Source of the DNA: Anditalea andensis
GTDB taxonomy: Bacteria; Bacteroidota; Bacteroidia; Cytophagales; Cyclobacteriaceae
NCBI RefSeq assembly: GCF_000714815.1
Contig: NZ_JMIH01000015.1
Coordinates: 62,001 to 126,000 of the forward strand
DNA length: 64,000 nucleotides
Direction of reading: 5' to 3'
The position numbers and the translations under genes are program-made. Shown here piece by piece: positions 1 through 8,862 of this stretch (its first letter is position 1; the number at the start of each line of letters is the position of its first letter). The notes below the pieces were generated by a model. The model did no database searches. It was not told where the DNA came from and saw nothing but the letters and a program-made list of their open reading frames with translations.

Positions 1-2
1 TC

Positions 3-209
3 GGCGTTGAGTTTGAGATAGTGAAAAAAGCCGGGTCATGGTTCTCATATGAGGGCACCAAGCTGGGCCAGGGCAGAGATGCTGTTAAAAGCTTACTTTT
101 GGATAATCCTGAACTGATGGAGGAACTGGAAGTGAAGATCAAAGAAAGGGCAGGCCTGGCACCGGCTGTCCCTGAAAAGAAAGGAAAGAAAGTAGCAGAA
201 GAAAAATAA
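3..209 (+). CDS. recA: RecA recombinase, C-terminal end (5' truncated by window edge)
   Basis: RecA is the ATP-dependent strand-exchange protein of homologous recombination and the SOS response. Only the last 68 codons are present; reading begins at base 3 because the gene starts outside the window. The segment reads [20 protein letters not shown], then LGQGRDAV, which is the conserved C-terminal RecA block (bacterial RecA has a KxGSWFSYxxxxLGQGR pattern here). The tail is Lys/Glu-rich, as in many Bacteroidota RecA proteins. The GTG at 21 is an internal Val codon, not a start. A strong hairpin terminator follows the stop directly. Identification rests on this C-terminal block alone, but it is very characteristic. 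Confidence 0.93.
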   Translation, partial: GVEFEIVKKAGSWFSYEGTKLGQGRDAVKSLLLDNPELMEELEVKIKERAGLAPAVPEKKGKKVAEEK

Positions 210-212
210 TAG

Positions 213-237
213 AAGGGAAGCGGAAGCTTCCCTTTTT
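213..237 (+). terminator. Rho-independent terminator of recA
   Basis: A perfect stem AAGGGAAGC / GCTTCCCTT with a GGAA tetraloop starts four bases after the recA stop and continues into a run of T. Confidence 0.9.
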
Positions 238-561
238 GTTTGGTCGTTTTATTACAAAGAAAATGATAATTATGATTATCCGCTCGTATATGAGTAGGAA
301 AAACGTTTGTAATAACTTATCTGTCAATCAGTTACTTCTGAAATATTTCCAGTTAAGTTTTGTTATAGCTTAACAGGAGGTATTTTAGCAAAAAGGCCCA
401 TCGATAGATTAGTTATTGATTCAAATTAACCCTACTGTCATAGTAGCGGATATATTTAAAAATAAAATATAACGTAGCTCTTAAATTATTAACTACTTTT
501 TCTGTATTTATCCAATAAACAAAACAGTATTAAGTAAAGTCCTTTTTAAAACATTTTATCT
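238..561. other. AT-rich gap without a recognisable gene
   Basis: Between the recA terminator and the first pseudogene. No reading frame of convincing length or composition and no RNA gene were seen. It may hold the decayed upstream region of the C10 protease remnant. Confidence 0.6.
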
Positions 562-1400
562 ATGTTAAGCAGCAAAAAAATAACTTACAGTTAATTTAGC
601 ATTCTCTTTTCTTGGCAGTTTATGGTCTTGTACTGAAGAGTTCTCTGAAATCATATAGGAACAAAATAGTAAGGAAAACCTTATTACGTTAGAAAATGCC
701 ATTGGATTTGCTTCCGTCTTAAAATTTCCAGTGTCTTCGTATAACGAAAGTCCAGAGAGTAGGTCAAAAGATGCTGAACCTTTTATAACTTATAAAACTG
801 TGAATACATCTTCTTTCAATCTTAGACACAAATGAACTACCCGCACTTCACATAGTAAATTACGAAAAAGGGGGTTATGTCGTGATAGCAGGAGATAAAA
901 GGGTTTCCCTTATTCAAGCTTATGCGGAAAATGGTAGTTTAACGCCTGATACCGAGGAATTACAAGAAGGCTTAATTATGTGGTTATCAAAAATTACTGA
1001 AGTAGTTATTAAAACTAGAAATGACATTGTTTATGGCAATGCTCCCATAGTGCAAAAATTTGAACCTAGTCAAACCAGAGCGTTAACAAATGCCTAACAG
1101 TAATTCATGTCCAGAAAATTGTCTTAGAAATAGTTATTCTAGAGTCAATCCATTATTGAGTACAACTTGGGGGCAGGGGGGTGGCTATAACAATGAATTA
1201 GAGAATTTAGGCTGTACCATTACTCAAAAGGGAGAGCTCCGGCTGGGTGTGTGGCAACTGCAGTTGACCAAATAATGAAGTACCATAAATTTCCTAATAC
1301 ATACAACAGGGACGCAATGCCAAACCATTCGGGAAGTGCAGCGACTTCAATACTTATGAGGAACATAGGAAACGGGTTTATGAATAGACTCATTAGTTAA
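562..1400 (+). pseudogene. Decayed C10-family (streptopain-like) cysteine protease
   Basis: Pieces of a secreted C10 peptidase are readable in order, but in different frames. A lipoprotein-like signal (FSFLGSLWSC) lies near 605-631. Next comes a Spi-type propeptide piece ending PALHIVNYEKGGYVVIAGDK (about 838-900). The catalytic-domain start is STTWGQGGGYNN (about 1160-1195), and the catalytic cysteine motif AGCVATAVDQIMKYH has its Cys codon at 1248-1250. Lesions: a frame change in the A7 run at 574-580, an in-frame TAG at 656-658, and frame changes near 825-835, 1090 and 1225-1236. The frame stops at 1398-1400. The half carrying the catalytic His is missing. Assignment to the family comes from the propeptide and Cys motifs; the gene is clearly non-functional as read. 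Confidence 0.75.
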
Positions 1401-1831
1401 TACTGCTCTGATCAAAGAATTTAAGGGGGATAACCCTACCGGAAGTACAGCTGTGCTTGTAGAAGTGCTCATGGCCAGTAATGTAGGAAGAGAAGTATGG
1501 GATAAAGGGTTGCCCGTATTGGATGACCTGCATAATATGAATTACGGATGGAGGCTACCCGAGGGGGTTCTGGCTACTGATGAAAATCTCCAGGAATTCA
1601 AAACTGATAAATACATAGAAGACCTCCGCGAGTTAAAGCCCGAAGTGACGATGGTCATCATGCACTGTACGGATCACAGAAGTATTTGAACATATCTCTG
1701 CATCAGGTGAAACACGTAAAGGGGACATGCTGGCCATGATAGATCCCAGGTTCAAAAAATTTATAGAAGATGAGGGATTTATTTTGACTACTTGGAGAGA
1801 GCTTAAAGAAAGAAGGGATAGGATAAAATAA
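1399..1831 (+). pseudogene. C-terminal remnant of a probable ChbG/HpnK (YdjC-like) deacetylase
   Basis: An open stretch without a start codon of its own reads NTALIKEFKGDNPTGSTAVL and continues with a VLDDLHNMNYGWRLPEG segment and ELKPEVTMVIMHCTDH. Near 1675-1685 the frame changes. The protein then continues as EVFEHISASGETRKGD and ends LTTWRELKERRDRIK before TAA at 1829. This resembles the C-terminal part of ChbG/HpnK-family carbohydrate deacetylases (MHCT...EVF...SGxTRxGD pattern), recalled from family knowledge and not tested by search. The N-terminal metal site is absent. It abuts the truncated C10 protease remnant, so the two appear to have been joined by a deletion. Confidence 0.5.
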
Positions 1832-1968
1832 AATGGGCGTGGGTTTCTACATCTGCAAGCAATCAACTACCCCATGGTCAGGGAATAAGCTATATATTAT
1901 TTCTTCTTTGGTTCTCTTAAATCAGGAAAGGTAAGATGCCTATATAAAAAAATGGCGACCGCTTCAAA

Positions 1969-3420
1969 TCAATAAATCCACTTTATTATAGTAAGTGCGA
2001 AAAACACGATAATTAGTGTGGCGATGAGATTAAGCCATATACCTGCCTTAATCATGTCTTTCATCCTGATCAGTCCGCTGGAAAAAAGGATAGCATTTGG
2101 CGGGGTAGCTATAGGTAGCATAAAGGCGAAGCTAGCCGCCAATGTCACTGGTATGACCAAAATCAGAGCCGGTAAACCCATGCCTGATGCTATTCCTATT
2201 ACCACAGGTATAAAGATGGTCGTAAGGGCTACATTGCTCATCAGTTCTGTTAAGAACAGAGAAGTAAACGTCAGTATTAGGATCAGGGTCCATTCTGGTA
2301 TGTTTTCAAAAGAGCTGACAAAATTGCCTACCTCCAATACGATTCCTGAGGCTTCCATGGCTTTAGCCAAGCATAATCCGCCTCCAAAGAGCAGTAATAT
2401 GCCCCAAGGCATCCTGTCCATTTGCTGCCAGCCCATCAGTCCCTTTTGGCCTGTTTGCCCAGCTGGTATGATAAACATCAGCACGCCGCCTACCATGGCT
2501 ATCAGTGTGTCGTTTAAGACCGGGGTTCCTATCACATTATTAATCGGAGATCTAAGGATCCAGCCTAATGCTGTAGCCATCACAATGAGGCTTACTCTGA
2601 TTTCTGCATTTCCCATTGGCCCCAATTCGGCCAATTGTGATTTGATCAACTGATCCGAACCAGCTATTGCAGCCATTCTATTGGGGTACAGAACATAGAC
2701 AAGCAATCCATACATGATGACTATCATCAGAAGTCCCAACGGAATACCGATCAATAACCATGTGTTAAAATCTACCTCCATATTTAAAAACTGCCGCATC
2801 ATTCCTACCATCACCACATTGGGCGGTGTGCCTATGATGGTCACCACTCCGCCTATATTAGCAGCGTAAGCTATGCCCAGCATCAAGGTAAGAGCAAAGT
2901 TTTTATATCCTTTATCCTGTTCTATTGAGGGTACCTGGATTTTAAATAAATTAATGATAGATAGTGCTACAGGAAGCATCATGACCGCCGTGGCTGTGTT
3001 GCTGATCCACATGCTCAAAACAAATGTGGCAGTGTAGAAACCCAGGATGATGCCGTTAGGTTTACTTCCTGTCAGGGTGATCAGTTTGAGTGCTATTCTT
3101 AGGTGCAGCTTATTATGCTCCATAGCTAAGGCGATAATAAAGCCACCCATAAATAAGAATATGACAGGATCTGCATAAGGGGTGGTAGCACTCATCATGT
3201 CGAATATTCCTAAAACAGGGAATAAAATTATCGGCAGCAGGGATGTAGCTGGTATAGGTACAGCCTCTGTGATCCACCAGGTGACCATCCACGCGGCTAC
3301 TCCTAATACCAAAACCATGTCAGGTACCTCAGAAGTGAGGGAAATAATATATGAAATGAAAAAAAGTACCGGCCCTATGATCAAGCCGACACTTAACTGA
3401 AATTTTTTAGGAATACCCAC
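1969..3420 (-). CDS. DASS/SLC13-family sodium:dicarboxylate or sulfate symporter
   Basis: A polytopic inner-membrane transporter of 483 residues, the usual length of divalent anion:Na+ symporters (CitT/INDY type). Both signature Ser-Asn motifs are visible: WISNTATAVMMLP around residues 138-150 and LMSNVALTTIFIP with the Ser at residue 395. These form the substrate and sodium sites in the family. A NIGGVVTIIGTPPN segment in the middle and a second TPPNAI near the C-terminus are also typical. The substrate (succinate, citrate, sulfate or similar) cannot be read from the sequence. It is a monocistronic minus-strand gene, 27 bp downstream of the MacB-like permease in the same direction, so cotranscription is possible. 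Confidence 0.88.
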   Translation of the reverse strand: MGIPKKFQLSVGLIIGPVLFFISYIISLTSEVPDMVLVLGVAAWMVTWWITEAVPIPATSLLPIILFPVLGIFDMMSATTPYADPVIFLFMGGFIIALAMEHNKLHLRIALKLITLTGSKPNGIILGFYTATFVLSMWISNTATAVMMLPVALSIINLFKIQVPSIEQDKGYKNFALTLMLGIAYAANIGGVVTIIGTPPNVVMVGMMRQFLNMEVDFNTWLLIGIPLGLLMIVIMYGLLVYVLYPNRMAAIAGSDQLIKSQLAELGPMGNAEIRVSLIVMATALGWILRSPINNVIGTPVLNDTLIAMVGGVLMFIIPAGQTGQKGLMGWQQMDRMPWGILLLFGGGLCLAKAMEASGIVLEVGNFVSSFENIPEWTLILILTFTSLFLTELMSNVALTTIFIPVVIGIASGMGLPALILVIPVTLAASFAFMLPIATPPNAILFSSGLIRMKDMIKAGIWLNLIATLIIVFFALTIIKWIY

Positions 3421-3446
3421 TGCGCATACTTATCTAAAGCACTAAT

Positions 3447-4694
3447 TTACGTGGACCTGATAGCTTCCACGGGATCTAATCTTGCAGCGAGAGTAGCAGG
3501 TATGATGCCCGAGACTACCCCTATGGCAGATGATAGGCCTACCCCTAGCAAAATGTTTTTAAATGAGATAGTGACCTCCAGCGATCCTAAAGGCACAAAA
3601 GTCATCAAGAAAACGATTAATAGACCAGCCATACCGCCAAACAAACTAAGGAAAGTAGCTTCAAACAGAAACTGCAGCAGGATAAAATAATTTTTGGCTC
3701 CAAGGGATTTCTGTATGCCTATTATATTGGTTCTTTCTTTGACTGAGACAAACATGATGTTAGCTATTCCAAAACCGCCTACTAATATAGAAAATCCCCC
3801 TATTACCCATCCCGCTATGCTGATCACATCAAAAATGGAACCTATAGCATTTTGTATATATTCTGATTTATTTAAAGCGAAGTTATCTTCTTGGGTAGGT
3901 TTGAGTCCTCTTTTGTTTCTGAGAAGTCCTGCCATTTCATTTTCCAACGCGATCAGACCAATGTCATCTTCAGTGCCTTGGGCGGCTATAGTAGGTTCAA
4001 TGCCGAAACGGCCTACATTATACATCTTGGCAAAAGAGCCATAGGGTACCAGGCAGGCCTCATCTTTAGAGGGCAAGTCAAAAAGACCTTCTCCTTCTTC
4101 TTTAAATATACCTACTACCAGGAACTTATGTCCCTTGATTTTTAATTCTTTTCCCAGCGGATCTTGTCCTGGAAAAAGGGCATTGGCAATTTTCATTCCG
4201 ATGAGTGTCACGTTTCGGGCAGCACTAATTTCCAGCTCCGTGAAAAATCTCCCCTGATCTACAGGAACATCAAAAACTTCCTTATAATCAAAGAGTACAC
4301 CTTCCAAATTTGCACCTGAGAAGGAATTGCTTCCTGCTTTTAAAAGGGCATCGGCAGACGCAGAAATAGTAACAGATTCTGCGTTTTTTAAGCGTTGTTT
4401 TAAAAACTGATATTCTTGGAAGGTGGCAGGAGGCCTTTGAAAATATTTCCACCAGGGATATTCACCTCCTCCGCCAAAAGGAAACCTATCTACGCGGATG
4501 ACATTTGTACCAAGGAACGAAAAACTCGCTTTGATGTTCTTTTCTAAAGAATCTACGAGTGTAAATACTGCTATGATAGCAAATATACCTATGGTTACCC
4601 CTAGCAGGGATAATATGGTACGGGTAAGGTTTGATTTTAACGCTTGAAGAGCAAATCTGAAACTTTCCCAAATCAGTTTTAAGAATATTACCAC
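3447..4694 (-). CDS. MacB/FtsX-family ABC transporter permease
   Basis: The permease subunit of a MacB-type ABC exporter or mechanotransmission transporter, 415 residues. The N-terminal region has one membrane segment (about residues 27-50, containing ILSLLGVTIGIFAIIAVF). A large periplasmic MacB core domain follows. The C-terminal FtsX domain has three more segments, including GGFGIANIMFVSVKERTNII, a typical FtsX motif. The last residues (AARLDPVEAIRST) are the usual end of this family. No ATPase gene lies beside it, so the partner must be encoded elsewhere. Substrate unknown. It is divergent from queA, with about 130 bp between them. Confidence 0.88.
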   Translation of the reverse strand: MVIFLKLIWESFRFALQALKSNLTRTILSLLGVTIGIFAIIAVFTLVDSLEKNIKASFSFLGTNVIRVDRFPFGGGGEYPWWKYFQRPPATFQEYQFLKQRLKNAESVTISASADALLKAGSNSFSGANLEGVLFDYKEVFDVPVDQGRFFTELEISAARNVTLIGMKIANALFPGQDPLGKELKIKGHKFLVVGIFKEEGEGLFDLPSKDEACLVPYGSFAKMYNVGRFGIEPTIAAQGTEDDIGLIALENEMAGLLRNKRGLKPTQEDNFALNKSEYIQNAIGSIFDVISIAGWVIGGFSILVGGFGIANIMFVSVKERTNIIGIQKSLGAKNYFILLQFLFEATFLSLFGGMAGLLIVFLMTFVPLGSLEVTISFKNILLGVGLSSAIGVVSGIIPATLAARLDPVEAIRST

Positions 4695-4757
4695 CTTCTT
4701 TTTGTCTTGGTTGAAAAACTAATTCCCAATATAGATAGATTTGGGTATTATTCTTAT

Positions 4758-4765
4758 TATATTTG
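4758..4765 (+). promoter_or_regulatory. Probable -7 element of queA promoter
   Basis: TATATTTG matches the Bacteroidota -7 consensus TAnnTTTG and is followed by CAG, 57 bases before the queA start. A TTTG lies upstream at 4740-4743, but the 14-base spacing is shorter than the usual 19-21, so the -33 element is uncertain. Confidence 0.5.
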
Positions 4766-4821
4766 CAGTTTTTACGAACATTTCGTTAAAATCAAAAAAC
4801 CAGAAACATTCAACCTAATAT

Positions 4822-5871
4822 ATGAAATTATCAGATTTCAAATTCGACGTTCCTAGAAAGCTTATATCCCTATACCCTCAGTCAAACAGGGACGAATCCC
4901 GTCTTATGGTGGTACATAAAAAAACCGGTCAGATTGAGCACAAGGTATTTAAGGATATCATTGATTATTTTGATGAAGGGGATGTTTTCGTTACTAATAA
5001 TACAAAAGTTTTCCCTGCCAGACTTTATGGCAACAAAGAAAAAACTGGTGCTAAAATAGAAGTTTTCCTTCTTCGTGAATTGAATCAGGAACTTAGATTA
5101 TGGGATGTACTCGTAGATCCAGCCAGAAAAATTAGGGTAGGAAATAAACTGTATTTTGGGGACAGTGATCTGGTAGCCGAAGTTATAGATAATACTACCT
5201 CAAGAGGGAGGACCATCAGGTTTTTATTTGATGGTACTGATGAGGAATTTTATAAAACCATCGATACATTAGGCGAAACACCTATCCTAAAAGAATTTAT
5301 AGAAAGACCTATTGAAACAGAGGATAGAGAGCGCTATCAGACTATATATGCTGAGCACGTAGGTGCTGTGGCAGCTCCTACAGCAGGTATGCACTTCACT
5401 CATCACCTGATGAGAAAGTTAGAAATCAAGGGTGTGGAGGTAAGTCCTATCACACTTCATATCGGTTTGGGCACTTTTAGACAAGTGGACGTTGAAGATC
5501 TGACCAAGCATAAGATGGACTCTGAAAACTATGACATCCCTTCTGAAACAGTAGAGCTTGTAAATAGGGCTTTGGACGCCAAGAAAAAGGTGGTTTCTGT
5601 CGGTACTACTTCTCTTAAAACGATAGAATCTTCAGTGACAGCTAATGGTCGACTTAAGCAGAGCAGTGGATGGACTGACAAGTTCATCATCCCGCCGTAT
5701 GATTTTAAAATTGCCAATGCTTTGGTGACTAATTTCCATTTGCCTGAATCGACACTTTTGATGACTACTTCTGCTTTTGGGGGATATGACCTGATCATGA
5801 AGGCCTATCAGGAAGCTATCAAAGAGAAATACAAGTTTTTCTCCTACGGAGATGCTATGTTGATCATCTAA
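4822..5871 (+). CDS. queA: S-adenosylmethionine:tRNA ribosyltransferase-isomerase QueA
   Basis: QueA transfers the ribosyl part of S-adenosylmethionine to preQ1 at tRNA position 34 and rearranges it to epoxyqueuosine, a late step of queuosine synthesis in the cytoplasm. The 349-residue length fits the family. Family blocks are clear: an N-terminal [18 protein letters not shown], then [15 protein letters not shown], then [15 protein letters not shown] near residue 185, and the C-terminal [18 protein letters not shown]. The ATG at 4822 begins the usual MKLSDF start. The gene stands alone between a divergent permease and a terminator, so it is probably monocistronic. Confidence 0.97.
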   Translation: MKLSDFKFDVPRKLISLYPQSNRDESRLMVVHKKTGQIEHKVFKDIIDYFDEGDVFVTNNTKVFPARLYGNKEKTGAKIEVFLLRELNQELRLWDVLVDPARKIRVGNKLYFGDSDLVAEVIDNTTSRGRTIRFLFDGTDEEFYKTIDTLGETPILKEFIERPIETEDRERYQTIYAEHVGAVAAPTAGMHFTHHLMRKLEIKGVEVSPITLHIGLGTFRQVDVEDLTKHKMDSENYDIPSETVELVNRALDAKKKVVSVGTTSLKTIESSVTANGRLKQSSGWTDKFIIPPYDFKIANALVTNFHLPESTLLMTTSAFGGYDLIMKAYQEAIKEKYKFFSYGDAMLII

Positions 5872-5873
5872 TT

Positions 5874-5897
5874 AAAGGCTCTTCGGAGCTTTTTTTT
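5874..5897 (+). terminator. Rho-independent terminator of queA
   Basis: A short GCTC-TTCG-GAGC hairpin (5878-5889), with flanking A's that can pair, is followed by eight T's just after the queA stop. Confidence 0.8.
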
Positions 5898-6217
5898 ATG
5901 TTCATTATTGGTTTACTCGATCGAATCAAAATGTGACATAATTAGTCATTCCACATCAGGCTTCTTGCCAATAGTATGATTTTCATCCTTTTGATTATTT
6001 TTGGAAACTTTTGGGCCAAGGATGTAAATTATCTGAGCTAATTACGAGCATAGAATGACTGATTTCATGCTTTAGGTTACTAAACATTAAAGCCCATTCA
6101 TTACCTTAAGCATCTTCTGCTGGTATAGGTTTATTAAAATGTAGTTTTCATCTATTTGCTATACTAAATTTTTTCTGCTAAAAACCAGTTCTACCTTTCA
6201 TTTTGCTATTTTTGGAC
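5898..6217. other. Intergenic gap, no gene seen
   Basis: This stretch is between the queA terminator and ispD. No plausible gene was found. Just before ispD, TATTTTTG at 6207-6214 fits the -7 consensus but is only three bases from the ispD ATG. It would give a leaderless or internally started message, so it is noted but not called. Confidence 0.6.
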
Positions 6218-6892
6218 ATGAATAACTGTGCCATCATAGTAGCCGGTGGAAGCGGTACCCGTATGGGGGCTCCGCTTCCTAAGCAATACCTGGAAATAGG
6301 TGGAAAACCTATCCTTATGCATACACTTTCTAAATTTCTTAAATTTTCACCCAAAATAGATTTGATATTGGTCCTTCCTTCTCCGGATATGGATCTATGG
6401 AAAAGCCTGTGCCTACAACATGAATTTACTGTGAAACACACCGTTATATCAGGTGGAAAAACCAGGTTTCAGTCTGTAAAAAATGGATTGGCCGCTTTGG
6501 GCGAAGATCATGATCTGGTGGCTATCCATGATGGGGTCAGACCATTTGTGAGTGTGGAGGTGATAAAAAATTCATTTATAGAGGCACAAAAATCAGGCAG
6601 TGCTATAGCTGTGGCACCTTTAAAAGACTCTCTGCGAAAACTCCGTGTGCATGGAGGCTCCCACTTTCAGGATAGGCAACAGTTCAGGCTGGTACAAACA
6701 CCCCAGACTTTCCAGGTAAAGAAAATAAAGCGGGCTTTTCAGATAGATGAACTGCCTATATTTACAGATGATGCCACTGTATATGAACATCAGGGATGGG
6801 AAGTGAGTCTCATATCTGGAAATCCCGAAAACATTAAAATCACCACTCCCGAAGACCTGGATTATGCGGAATATTTACTAAGTAAGCAATAG
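6218..6892 (+). CDS. ispD: 2-C-methyl-D-erythritol 4-phosphate cytidylyltransferase IspD
   Basis: IspD joins CTP and methylerythritol phosphate to give CDP-methylerythritol, the third step of the MEP isoprenoid pathway. The protein starts MNNCAIIVAGGSGTRMG, with the nucleotide-binding GGSGTRMG loop, and continues PLPKQYLEIGGKPILMHTL. A conserved IHDGVRPF block and a VQTPQTF motif follow, then FTDDATVYE and the closing NIKITTPEDL. The start at ATG 6218 gives 224 residues, the normal length. A TTG at 6203 would add five residues and is less likely. It is flanked by unrelated genes and probably transcribed alone. Confidence 0.96.
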   Translation: MNNCAIIVAGGSGTRMGAPLPKQYLEIGGKPILMHTLSKFLKFSPKIDLILVLPSPDMDLWKSLCLQHEFTVKHTVISGGKTRFQSVKNGLAALGEDHDLVAIHDGVRPFVSVEVIKNSFIEAQKSGSAIAVAPLKDSLRKLRVHGGSHFQDRQQFRLVQTPQTFQVKKIKRAFQIDELPIFTDDATVYEHQGWEVSLISGNPENIKITTPEDLDYAEYLLSKQ

Positions 6893-7016
6893 CTTCTTTT
6901 ACCGACATAAGGCTGACGTTTACCGATATCATGCTATCCTTTGTCCGGTTGGCATTTTAATCATCTGACTTTCTATTTAGATTTGATTATAATTTACACT
7001 GTTAAACATCTATTTT

Positions 7017-7823
7017 ATGAGAGGAAGAGATTCAATAGCTAATAATGGTAATGTAACCTTTGGATTAGTGATCTTAATTATCGGTACGGTATGGCTGCTC
7101 AAGACCATGGGGGTATTGATCCCCGGTTGGGTGATATCTTGGCCTGTGGTGCTTATTGCCATTGGCATAGTTGTCTCGGTGAAGCATAGTTTTCGAAGTA
7201 GCGGGGGCGCGATCCTAATATTGGCAGGTAGTTATTTTCTTCTGAAGAGAGAATTTTTGATTCCATTGGAGTTTGAGCAGTACCTATTGCCAGTAGGGCT
7301 TATACTCCTAGGTATAATCATCATGTTTAGAAGAAGGAGGAGATCCCATATATGGGAAGATTCAGGAAACTGGGATGATAAAAAAAAAACAGTAACTGAA
7401 GATACTTCTGGGCAATCGGGTAAATCTTGGAGCCCAAGATTTACTGAAGGGGCTGGAATTTTTTCCACTATATTTAATGATAGTTCAGAGCATATCAATC
7501 TGGAAGCAGTATTTACCAGTGTGCAAAAAAGAGTGCTTTCAAAAAAATTTAAGGGGGGTAAAGCTTTTGCTTTATTTGGAGGTATGGAAATAGACCTCTC
7601 ACAGGCTGACCTTGGCGAAAATCCGGTGTTGGATGTAGAGATTTCCTTTAGTGGCTTAAAGCTTATATTGCCGCCACATTGGGATGTGCAGTTGGATGTG
7701 ACCAATATGTTTGCAGGAGTGGAAGATAAACGTATTTATCCACAGACTACAGCTGAGCCTGCCAAAGTGTTACTGATCAAGGGAACGGTCATATTTGGAG
7801 GTTTGGAGATAAAATCGTACTGA
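7017..7823 (+). CDS. LiaF-like multi-spanning membrane protein with C-terminal cell-wall-response domain
   Basis: A membrane protein of 268 residues. The N-terminal 110 residues hold four hydrophobic segments separated by short loops (LIIGTVWLLKTMGVLIPGW type), resembling the LiaI/LiaF-like transmembrane region. An RRRRR stretch and a polar linker follow. The C-terminal half (about residues 165-268) contains KRVLSKKFKGGKAFALFGGM and ends ...FGGLEIKSY, the repetitive beta pattern of the LiaF C-terminal domain (former DUF2154). In Firmicutes LiaF inhibits a cell-envelope stress sensor. The gene lies one base upstream of a LytS-type kinase, which supports a similar accessory role, but this is inference. 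Confidence 0.75.
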   Translation: MRGRDSIANNGNVTFGLVILIIGTVWLLKTMGVLIPGWVISWPVVLIAIGIVVSVKHSFRSSGGAILILAGSYFLLKREFLIPLEFEQYLLPVGLILLGIIIMFRRRRRSHIWEDSGNWDDKKKTVTEDTSGQSGKSWSPRFTEGAGIFSTIFNDSSEHINLEAVFTSVQKRVLSKKFKGGKAFALFGGMEIDLSQADLGENPVLDVEISFSGLKLILPPHWDVQLDVTNMFAGVEDKRIYPQTTAEPAKVLLIKGTVIFGGLEIKSY

Positions 7824-7824
7824 G

Positions 7825-8862
7825 TTGGTCACCGGGATTTTTAAACTGAAAGGGGTAACACTGGCTGTCATTACGGTGGGCGTCCTCCTTTGGATTGTCT
7901 TCGTTACCTTTTTGCTTTACCATTATGGAGTTAGATTATCTGTTGCTTTTGTGGATAGTTTCCTTACTACAGTTTTTGTGATCGCTGGATGGTTACTCTT
8001 AGAGAATGTCTTTAAATTCTACACCCCTAAAAAATCTAATTATTGGTTGATCGTGTTTTTGCCATTGGTGATCAGTTTCCTGATTACGCTGGTATTAAAA
8101 TTTGTTTTACCCGCACTTATAGAGGATCTTTTGTATACTGGATTTTTATATGAATCTATAGCAGTAAGGGGAGCTATGATATTTATATTGTTCATAGCCT
8201 TTACCATTATTGCAGTCATTTATAACCGGCTAGAGGATCAGTTTAAGTCTAAGGAAAGAGAAGAAGGGGTGTTGAAAATGTCCCGGGAAGCTGAATTATA
8301 TCACCTGCGCAGCCAGCTGCAGCCGCATTTTCTTTTTAATAGCCTTAACTCCATCAATGCTTTGATGATCAGCCATCCTGAAAGTGCCCGGCAAATGGTC
8401 TTTCAGCTATCAGACTTTTTGAGAGGCACTATCAGAAAGGGAGCGGAGCAATGGGTGTATTTCCCCTCAGAATTACATACTTTAACGCTCTATTTGGATA
8501 TAGAAAAAGTGAGGTTTGGACACCGTCTAGCTGTAGATATTCAGGCTGATCCCAATACTGATGCAATGCTATTGCCTGCTTTATTGTTGCAGCCATTGGT
8601 AGAGAATGCAGTTAAGTTTGGTTTATATGGGCTTGTCGGGGAGGTTTCCATATCTTTAATGGCAATATCTAAGGGAGGGAATCTTTACATAGAGATTACT
8701 AATCCCTTTGATCCTACAGATACCCCGCCAAAAGGTTCTGGTTTTGGGCTCAGTGCGGTAACAAGGAGGCTTTATCTTTTATTTGGTCGACATGATCTGC
8801 TAGAGACAAATATTGATCATAATATTTTTAAGGTGAAATTAAACATACCACAGCTCAGATGA
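7825..8862 (+). CDS. LytS/YehU-type sensor histidine kinase
   Basis: A membrane histidine kinase of 345 residues. Four hydrophobic segments occupy roughly residues 8-140. A short coiled stretch (about 141-160) precedes the His_kinase domain, where LRSQLQPHFLFNSLNSINAL carries the phospho-accepting His at residue 168. An ATPase motif LLLQPLVENAVKFGL and a GSGFGLSAV glycine box follow. The start is a TTG at 7825; no ATG exists until well inside the membrane region, and the spacing to the LiaF-like stop is one base. It overlaps the response regulator by four bases (ATGA), so all three genes are translationally coupled. The stimulus is unknown. Confidence 0.88.
   Translation: MVTGIFKLKGVTLAVITVGVLLWIVFVTFLLYHYGVRLSVAFVDSFLTTVFVIAGWLLLENVFKFYTPKKSNYWLIVFLPLVISFLITLVLKFVLPALIEDLLYTGFLYESIAVRGAMIFILFIAFTIIAVIYNRLEDQFKSKEREEGVLKMSREAELYHLRSQLQPHFLFNSLNSINALMISHPESARQMVFQLSDFLRGTIRKGAEQWVYFPSELHTLTLYLDIEKVRFGHRLAVDIQADPNTDAMLLPALLLQPLVENAVKFGLYGLVGEVSISLMAISKGGNLYIEITNPFDPTDTPPKGSGFGLSAVTRRLYLLFGRHDLLETNIDHNIFKVKLNIPQLR

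Noticed and set aside
2018-2653. A 211-codon plus-strand open frame inside the DASS gene
   Set aside because: It is the complement of a hydrophobic protein gene. The encoded sequence has no domain, signal or start context, while the minus-strand frame has both Na+/anion motifs.
5948-5960. 13-base ATTCCACATCAGG repeated at 16782-16794
   Set aside because: One exact 13-mer in 64 kb of AT-rich DNA may be chance. No longer flanking identity or structure was found.
6207-6214. TATTTTTG as a promoter for ispD
   Set aside because: It fits the -7 consensus, but the ATG follows after three bases, so transcription would begin inside the gene. No matching -33 was found.
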